A DNA stretch of 50,708 bases from an uncultured Oscillospiraceae bacterium (GTDB lineage: Bacteria > Bacillota > Clostridia > Oscillospirales > Oscillospiraceae). The translations under genes were made by a program, and so were the position numbers. The stretch is taken from the NCBI GenBank assembly GCA_947628315.1, contig CANQZJ010000011.1, positions 1 through 50,708 of the forward strand, in the 5' to 3' direction. Below, piece by piece: positions 40,401 to 49,400 of the stretch. The number at the start of each line of letters is the position of its first letter. Position 1 is the first letter of the stretch. A model generated the notes under the pieces. It did not search any database. It was not told where the DNA came from and worked only from the letters and a program-made list of their open reading frames with translations.

Positions 40401-43400
40401 CTTGCCGCCGGCGGTCAACTTGCTGATCGTGCCGGTCTGATCCTTCGCTGCCGTGATAGTGGTCGCCCCATCCAGCACGACCTCGCGTCCCACGGTAGCC
40501 GTTACTCCGAAGTGCAGCGCACCGCGCTCTTGGTGCTCGGTGGTGTTTCCGTCTCCGGTCAGGTGCAAGGTCGCACCATCTACCGTTGCGTCCAGCTTGC
40601 TCTCACCGTTTTGCTGAATTGCGAGACTCACGTGATCACCCACATACAAATTCGTAACGCTGGCCAGACGACTCGAGGATTTCTCCGTGATGTTGACATT
40701 CACGAGGTCACTGCCTTTCGCGCGCAATTTCAAGTTGCCGAGGCTCGTTCCAAGAATCTTCTCGAGGGTTTCACCGAGGACGTACGTCTGGGTCACACCC
40801 TCCGGGGCGTACTCCGATGCCAGATCGAGGGTCAGCGTACCCTTACCGTGTACCCCGCTACTCCCGAAATTCCATGCTCCATTGGATATCTCCACGACCA
40901 ACTCGCCTGTTTCTTTTACCTCGATGCCGCCGGTCACGGTGTACTTACCACCGGTCGAGCCTAGGGTCAGGGTCGCGTTGGGTTCATCATCACTCTTTTC
41001 GACACCAATCGTGAACGCCCCCTCCACGGTCAGCGAACTACCCGTATCCACTGTCCACTCCCACGTCCCCTGCTTCACCGTCACGTTGTTCGCAACGACG
41101 CCCCCGCTGATGGTGATAGTCTCCTTCTCGCCGTTTGAATTATCGAACAAGGCATCGTCCTTCACGCCGAAGGCTACGTCGTCACCCGATGCGCCCGGCT
41201 TCCAGTTGGCGGCTTCAGTGCTCCACACGTCCGTGTTCCCACCAACGTCCCAGGTCAGCTCCTGACTAGCGACTTTGATGCTCAGCTTACCTGTGCTATC
41301 CAGCACGTAGCTCCAGTCGGAGTGGTTCGCAATCGTGCCGAGAGCATTCTGCACGGCCGTGATGAAGTCAGAGCCCAACGTCACGCCTTCACCGAGCTTA
41401 AACAGCTGGTACGACCAGTTGTAGTCGTCGCCCACCTCAGCCCCGGTCAGTGAGATCTGCAGACCGGAAGCAATTGCGTCCGCGCCGAGCGACGCGTTCA
41501 GGTTGATCGCTCCGCTGTCTTTCACGGCGTCGGCACTCATGGTGATGGTCAACGTGCCACTGTCCGACACCGACAGGACCGCGCCCGCGCCCAGGGTCAA
41601 CGCCCCCGCCGCGCTCACCGTGGCGCCGCCCGTCACATCCAACGTCCCGTTCACAGTCAACCCGCCGGTAATCGTCGCGCCGGTCAACTTCCAGTTGCCG
41701 CTCGCCAAGGTCACAGCCGCGTCCGCGGCAATCGTTCCCCCGAACGTCGCGGCTTCCTCTGCCTTCTCTGCACCATTAATCGTCACCGTGCCGCCCGCGC
41801 CAATCGTTCCCGACCCGCTCACGCCCTTCAGCGTCAGACCGGTCGTATCCGTCGCCAACACAACATGCTCGCCCAAATCAACCGTCACCTCGTGCTTCAC
41901 CTCCGCGCCACCGGCAGCATCCGACAAGGTTACGGTCAGATCTTTACCACCCGTTACCTCCGTTGCCAGCAACGACAGTTTGCCTGTCCCGCTCACCTCG
42001 GTCTTCAGGTTCGGGTTCCCTTCACTCTCAACCGTACCGCCAAGCTCGATGGTACCGCCGCCGGCTTCCACCGTAAGCCCGCCACTCATCTCATTTCCCA
42101 CGCCTGTCAGCAAAGTCACTTGCCCACCATCCAGGATGAACCCGCCGGAGTAAGTGAACCCTTCGCTCCCCAAGTACTTGCCCAGTGTCAGGTTCGCGCC
42201 ACTGCCAACGGTCAATGACCCACTGCCGGTGAAAGTGCTTGTGGCTCCCAGCGTCAGGTTTAAATTCGTGATCGACATCGCGCCCGCGAGATCGAGTTTG
42301 CTCAAGCTCGCCTTACTCGCACTCCCGTTTTCCACGGTCCCCTTCACCGTCAGGCTCGTCACGTCCTCCCCCACCTCGAGATTCCGCTTCACAGTGTCGC
42401 TCAGCTCGCCATCCGTCGCCAGCGTGAAATCACCGCCCTCCGTTATCGTCAACGTGCCCTGCTTGAAGGTCACCGTCGTGTTGCTGCCGCTCACCGGCGG
42501 GTCGCCAGCGCTCGCCGCCGTCCCTAGCGTCCCGACGCTCAAGGTTCCCGCCGCATCCACTTCCACCGCACTCCCCGTCACCTTCCCCACCGTCTGCTCT
42601 CCCGCACCCTTGTACGTCAAATTCGCACTCACCTCCCCCGCAAAATCCGCCCCTTCCTCCGCCGTCTGCAGCTCCAACGTCCCGGTACCTGTGACTTTAC
42701 CCGTCCCTTCACTCGATGTCGTCCCGTCACTCAGGCTACCTGCGGTGTACGTGCCGCTGTTCTGTGAAGTGCTGCTCGACGTGCCACAGTTCAACGTCAG
42801 GGTCGTTCCATCGCTCAGCACAAAACTATCCACACTCCCGCCGTTGCCGGTTTCATCCTGAAGCGTCATGCCGCCTCCATTCAGCGTCACCGTCCCCGCC
42901 GTAAATGCGCCCTTGAAGGTCTGCACCCCCGTGTCTTCCTTGATGATGTCGAGTTTCGTCCCGTTGGTTGTCGCTACTACGTCGGCTGACGTTTCGTGAT
43001 TCTTCTCATCGGAAAGTGTCAGCGTAACTGCTTTCTCATTGCCGTCTGTACTATAGCCTCCCTTAATTGTTCCTTCTCCTCCCTCCAAACCGCGCAGGGT
43101 GAAAGCGCTAGCTGAAGCGCCAGCACCACCACTTCCGCTCTTGCTCAAACGCAGCTCGCCGCCACTGAGCTGAAAGACAACGTTGCTCAACTGATCGGCG
43201 TCCGTGGTAAGGGTTATACTGCCCTCCTTTATATCCAGCGCTTTCACGTTCTCCGTCACAGACCCCGTAAGACAGAACTCGAGGTCACCTTCCCCCACCT
43301 TCGTGAATACGTACTCCGCTGCTCCTTCTTCCTCGGTCAGAGCATCAATCGTCCCTTGGAACCAAACGGAATGTTGATTGCTGACACTTACAGCCGCATC

Positions 43401-46400
43401 CCCATCGAGGACAATCTTCGTGTAATCGTTGACGCTGCTACCGGCGCCGAAAACGAGAGCCGCGCCCACATCGCCATACCCCGTCCCGGAAATGTGAACT
43501 TTGGTCTTGGTGTCTTCTGATCCAAAGATATCGCCCGTCAGTTCCAGAGTCGAGCCGCTCCCAATCGTCAGCTTGAATACATCCCTGAGCTTGGTCATCC
43601 CGGAGACTGCGGTGAAATAACTATTTTTGAGAACAAGTTCTCCTAGATATTTCCCTCCACTTGGCAAAATACTGTGAGCTTTTGAGAAGTTCGCTGGGGC
43701 GTTACTTCCCGCTATCCCTGACAATACGATGGTTCCTGTACAGCCGGTAGCGGAACCTTCTTCGTCCACTTCCGCATCACCATACACGATAGTGCTCCCG
43801 CCATCAAGGTTCCCTAACTGCTCCAAAATGAGCTGGGCTCCTTCGCCGAGATGGACAAAACCTAAACTTGTAAGCGTGTCAACTCCTTTCGTAACCCTCA
43901 ATGAGGTATTAGCGCTCAACTCAATACCTGCCATCCCGGGGGCGTCTTTACTTCCCAATCCTATCTCTACCGTCCCGCCGGAGAGAGTCACGTTACCGCT
44001 TTTCACGGTGATCCCGTTCACTGTACCATTTTCCAGCTTCAGCCCACCACCAAAGTCCACCGTCCCATCAACCGCACCAGCCTCATCAGCCCCAACATCC
44101 ACAATGAGCTTCTTTGCGGTTACTCCCACGCCGCTGTTAAAGGTCGTGCTGGTGTTCAGCGTGAGCGTTCCTGCCACGTCAAGCGTCATGCCCTCTCCGG
44201 TGAACGTGTAACTCGGCTGCTTTCCGGTATCTGTTCCCACCGTGAGGTTCTTCGCGTGCACCTTTGAGTCGCCTCCAGCGGTTTCGCTGTCCTTCAACTC
44301 CACGGTCAACGTCGCCGCATCAGAGTCTTGCTCCAACGTACCGGCGAACGTCACATCCGTGTTTTCCGTCACCAGCCCCACCGCATTCCAATCACCCTTC
44401 TTCTCTTCCGTCACCTCGTCACTCAAGGTGATATGCCCAGTCCCTTCCACCTTTCCGCTCCACGTCAAGCTATCCATCACTTCCTGCCATGTTAACACGC
44501 CCCCATCCCCAATCGCCAGATTCTTGTACTTCCCGCTATCCGCCGACAATGTAACTGAGATCCGACTCGCGTACTCGCTGCTCCAACCATCCACAAGCGT
44601 AATACTCCCGCTGGCCTGATTCTGCAGCATCGCCTCCGTGATCTGAAGTTGCAGTTTGCCATCGGCGCCGTCATCAAACGAGAAGGTCAAGTCCGTCAGA
44701 ACGAGTTTCTGACCAGAGCTTCCCCCAATGGTGGTCAACACCAGCGTGTTCGTCCCGTACAACGCTAGCCCATCCCCCAATGTAATATTTCCCGCCTTCA
44801 CATCCAGCGTCACACCGGTCTTGCCCCCATCATCACCCACACTCCCTAACACCAGCCCCGTCAGCGTGCCTTTGACCCCGCCGGTAAGCGTCAACGTGCC
44901 GCTCGTTACTGCCAGCTTGGCGTCATCCGCCACAGTCAATCCTTTCTGGAAGGTCATTGTTCCACTAGCTCCGGGACTCAGTTCCAGCGTCCCGTCCGCC
45001 ACCTTGAAGTCCACCGCCATAGTGGTGGAGCCGGTGAGTTTAACCGTATTCGTTGCTCCCGGCTTGATGCCGATCCCAACCCCCTCTCCTATCGTCCCGT
45101 TACCTCCTCCTTGGATTGACTTGTAGAAGGCCTCAAGGGTGATCTCATCGGACGTCGTACTACCTTCCGCTATATCGAAGTCACTACGCAGAACGTAAAC
45201 CGTCTTTTCCGTCGCTTTCAGTCGTTCGAAATAGCGAACGGCAGTTGTTCCGTTCGTTTGAGTACCGCCACCAAATTGACCGACCACTAAATCGTCGCCC
45301 AAAATTATCTTAGCCCCCCACGAAGCAAGGAATTGCCCCTTAATCGTGCCTCCTTGATTCAAAGAGAGGTTGCGTGGGTTGTTGTTATTAACGCCGTAGA
45401 ACACCAAGTCCTCGCTAATATTCAGCGTTCCTTCCACAGTGACGTCAGCAACGCTGGAGAAGTCCAGACCTGCTGACAACTGATGACTATCACTAGAGAT
45501 TGTCCCTATGGACGTCACGTTGCCCTTCAGAGTAAGTTTGTCTCCCGTAAAATAGAGCTTTCCTCCTGTGATGGAAATGTCTCCCTCAAGTGTGTTATCC
45601 TTCAGCCCTGTGATGTTCAATGTGCCGCCACTCACCGTCACGTTGCCCTTCAGTTCATTGTCGCTTCCGCTGAAAGTGAGTATCCCTTTCTTAACAGTGA
45701 CATCGCCGTAAATCTTCGTCGTTCCCCCAAATGTTTGTGTCACGATACTGCCGAAAGTATCCGTCACCTCCAGATTGACCTTCTTGTCGGCACTGCCCAA
45801 GGTCAGAGCTCCGTTGACTGTTTTCGAGAAATTGCCGCAGAGTTTCAACGTTACATCGCCGGACTCCGCACCGTTCAGGATGGAAATTCCTTCAGTCAGG
45901 TTCTCCGTAGATAGAGAGCCGACCGTCATGTCCGCCCCCAGCGTGACACTCACCTCATCCGAAAGGGTCATCACGCCTTTAATGTCTCCACCCTTAGTCA
46001 AGGTGAGATTTTCCTTCACATTCACCCAGGCGTACAAATCTTCCGTTGCTCCTTGAGTGATGCTCTCGAGTTTACCGCCTCCCTGCAAAACCAAGAAAAC
46101 AGACCCCACGCTATCAGACGTCAGTTGCAACTCGCCCTCGCTGTTCAGAGCCCCCGACAAAGTGAGGGTATTACCTGTCCCTTGGTCATGCCCGCTCACC
46201 GAGTCAAACTTCACCACGCCGGCACCTGTTCCTCCCGTCAGCTCAAATGATGCAAAACTCGCGCCGGTACCCAATTCCAGCGTACCCCCCCCCTGCAGAG
46301 TCAGCTTCTGACCGGACCTCGAGAGTGTCGCACCTTTGCTCAACACCAGTGTTCCTCCCTGCTCCACGGTGATATTCCCCGTATAGCTTGCGCCCTCGTC

Positions 46401-49400
46401 CGATGAGGTCAATGCCGAACCCAGCGTCACCTTCCCTCCGCTTGCTACGGTCAATGCCCCTTTGCCTACCAGTTCTCCGCCCACCGTTACCTCGTTGCCG
46501 AATTGAGCGTCCACATTCAGTGTCAGCCCCTCCTTAATCGTGATCGTGTCACCGGTAAAGGTGTAGCTGGTGGTTGCAGTTTCACCTCCCACCGTCAACG
46601 ACTTCATGCTCACCTCATCGTCCTCTCCGCCATTCACGGTCACCGTGATAGCGGTGTCCGTCTTCGTTCCTTCCAAATACACATCCTGACCCGCCACCAC
46701 TTCATTCTGGAACGTCCATCCATCTGTCCCGGTCATATCGCCTAAAGCTAAATCGCCCTCTCCCGTCCACTTCAACTCCGCGCTCTCACCCCAGATGAGT
46801 TTTCCACTGCCGTCCAGCCTCAAGCTGGTATAGGTTCCAGCGGCATCGTCCCCCGTCAACGCGACTCGGATATACTCCCCATACTCACTCTTCCAATTCT
46901 CCACGAGTGTGATACTCCCACTCATCTGTCCGGACAGCCAGTCCGCGTCAATTTGCAACGTAAGCGTACCCGTTCCCGCAAAACTCAATGAATCATCACC
47001 ACTGGACAGAGTGAGCTTCTGTCCGGCAGTCCCGATAGCATCAAAGGTAAGCGTGCTTTCCCCATTCAGAGTGACCGTGCCGCTCAGCGTGATGTCCCCG
47101 CCGGACTTCAAGACAACACCTGAAGTCTCATTCCCTAGCGTGAGCGCCGTGAGCGTACCTTTGAGACCTGCCTTGAGATCCAAGCTCCCGCCTTCCACTT
47201 TCAGCACACTATTCTCCCCGTTCTCCCCGGCAGTCACTGCCTTTGTCAACACATTATCCCCGCCCATGAGCGTGAGCGTGCCATTCAGCTTGGTTTCGCC
47301 GGTGACTGTGAGGTTCTTATCGGTAGCAGCCCATGTGAACGCACCGCCGCTGCTGCCTTTATTCACCGTGAGGTCTCCCCCTACACTCATGTCCACACCG
47401 TCTGTCTCCTGACCGAATTCGACCTCGCCGTCGGAGATCGTCACTTTCCCGGTGAAGGAGAGCTTACCGCTCGAGGAGGAACCACCTTGAATCACCAGCT
47501 TTCCTGCTTCCGTCTTAGTGAAATCACCACTCAATTGCAGCGAGCCGTTGTAGCTGGTATTATCTCCTACATTATTGACAGTTAGCGATTTGCCTATGAT
47601 GGAACCTTCGACATCCGTTTGAGAAGAATCGATCAATCCTGTCACCGTGACGTTGGCGTAATTCAGCGTCAGAGTTCCCGCTTCCATGTTCAACTCGCCG
47701 ATGGAGAGGGACTCGTCTCCCTCCGTACCGATCGTTGTGGATTCGTTGCTTGTATCACCATATTTCAGCGAGAGTTTTGAGAGATCAGTGGCTCCATTTG
47801 CCGCAGTGAGGTGAGCTACATCGTTCGTTCCCTCAAAGATGAGTTCATGCCCGCCGACAACTTCCAACGTTCCGTCGATGTCCGCGCCCTCCATGAATGC
47901 CCATTTCCCGGTGATGTTGGCTTTCACCTTGGTAGCTGCAGCAGTGGAGAAGGACTTGAAGCGGCTCTCTTCCTCCATATCGAACTCCAGCGTACCACTG
48001 CCGGAGAACTGAATTGCCCCTGAGTTTCCAGCCTTCGGAGCAAGGCTGTCGGCAAGTTTCAGTGTAGCTCCATCGCCAATCACGATACCCACGCCGTCGG
48101 CTACTGTCACAGCCCCGCTGAAAGTCACTGCATGTCCGCTGCCTTCCACCTTGAAGGCGCGGTCGAGCTCAGCAGCTTCGGTGACGGTCAGGTCGTGCGT
48201 GGTCATGTTCACACCGTAACCAACGCCTTCGGAGAGCACGTTACCAAAATGAGTTTTCAAATTATCCCAGTCAACGGACGTCCCGCTCCTGTTGCTCCAG
48301 AGGGCGTAAACAGTTGCGTCCTCCGATTTCTCAATCTTGCCTTCTCCGGAAAGTGTACCGCCGAAGCTCATGTCACTCGCCAGCGTCAGCGTGCTGCTTG
48401 CTCCCAGCGTTACATTGCCGGTCACCTCGAGCTGAACGTCTGCGGAGAAGCCGAGCTTTGCGGCGTCCGACACGGTCAGACTCCCTCCGACCTTGAGCGT
48501 CTGGGGGGACGCGGCTGTGAAGTTCCAAGTGGCGGCGCTCTTGCTGACCTCCATGTTCCCCGTCGTGATATCCGTTGACAGTGTCACCGTGTGCGTCCCA
48601 CTTCCGGAATCCACGAAATGAACGTCTTTGCCATCCGCCCACGAGTCCTTCTCTTCTCCCGTCTCAGCCGTGTCAAATTGATCTGTTCCCCAAGTCAAAT
48701 TCGTCTCATCACTCCCCCCGCCGAAGTACAAGTCTCCCTTTGACATAACTGTCCAAGTGAGTTTTCCTTCGTCCGTGAGTTGGAGATCTGTGTACTTATC
48801 CGAATCACTCGCCTCCTGCCCATCCACCAGCAGGGTGAAGTAATCAGAAAGGTCGGAGATGCCGCCCGTTCCTAACGTGAAGAGCGTGTACTCGCCCGTA
48901 AGAAAAGATTCGAGGAACTCGGACGTCAGGTTGAGGTTTAACTTGGTGGTGGAATTGCCACCATTGAGCGTGGTCAGCGAGGAAAGGTCAATCGTGAGAC
49001 CCTCGCCGCCGGAAACCTTCAGTGTCGTGTCCTCCGTCCATGTCCAGGACGTCCCAACCGTGAGTCCGCCGACCGTACTATTTGCCAGCTCCAGCGTCCC
49101 ACCATTCAGCGTCAGGCCTTTGCTGAAATTGTACGCACTCGTCCCCTCCAGTTTCAGCGTTCCGCCGCCGGTCATCTTGAACGCATAGCCTGCGTCTCCG
49201 CCCTCCGTGAAGGTCAAGTTCCCTGTCCCCGCCTTACCAATCCCAACACCATCACTCAGTTTTGATGTGGCGTATTCTCCCGAGAAATCAGACAATGTAG
49301 ATGAGCTCTCAGCATCGTTGGAAAACAGCAAATAGACCGTGCCACTGCCGCTGTTTGAGACGGCTGCCTCTCCAGAGTAATTACTCTTGCTAAGCTCACC

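Larger units (their letters stand above)
6340..48800 (-). repeat. Eighteen Trp-rich boundary motifs dividing the passenger into modules
   Basis: A recurring motif of about 55-70 residues reads: (F/Y)-x-(Y)-x-L-F-x-G, a spacer, L-x-x-(D/E)-x-x-G-x-L, then a short acidic strand, L-x-W-x-G, x-W, and a (D/N)-W or (V/D)-W before Val-x-Phe and a new strand series. Centres are near 48.7, 46.75, 44.4, 41.2, 39.25, 36.75, 34.55, 30.1, 27.7, 25.9, 23.85, 20.95, 19.2, 17.3, 15.2, 12.15, 8.55 (divergent copy) and 6.45 kb. Spacing is mostly 1.8-3.2 kb, with longer intervals of about 4.5 kb (34.5-30.1) and 3.6 kb (12.15-8.55). Trp is otherwise rare in the passenger, so these sites stand out. They probably mark duplicated structural units, each a solenoid segment with a capping element. 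Confidence 0.75.
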
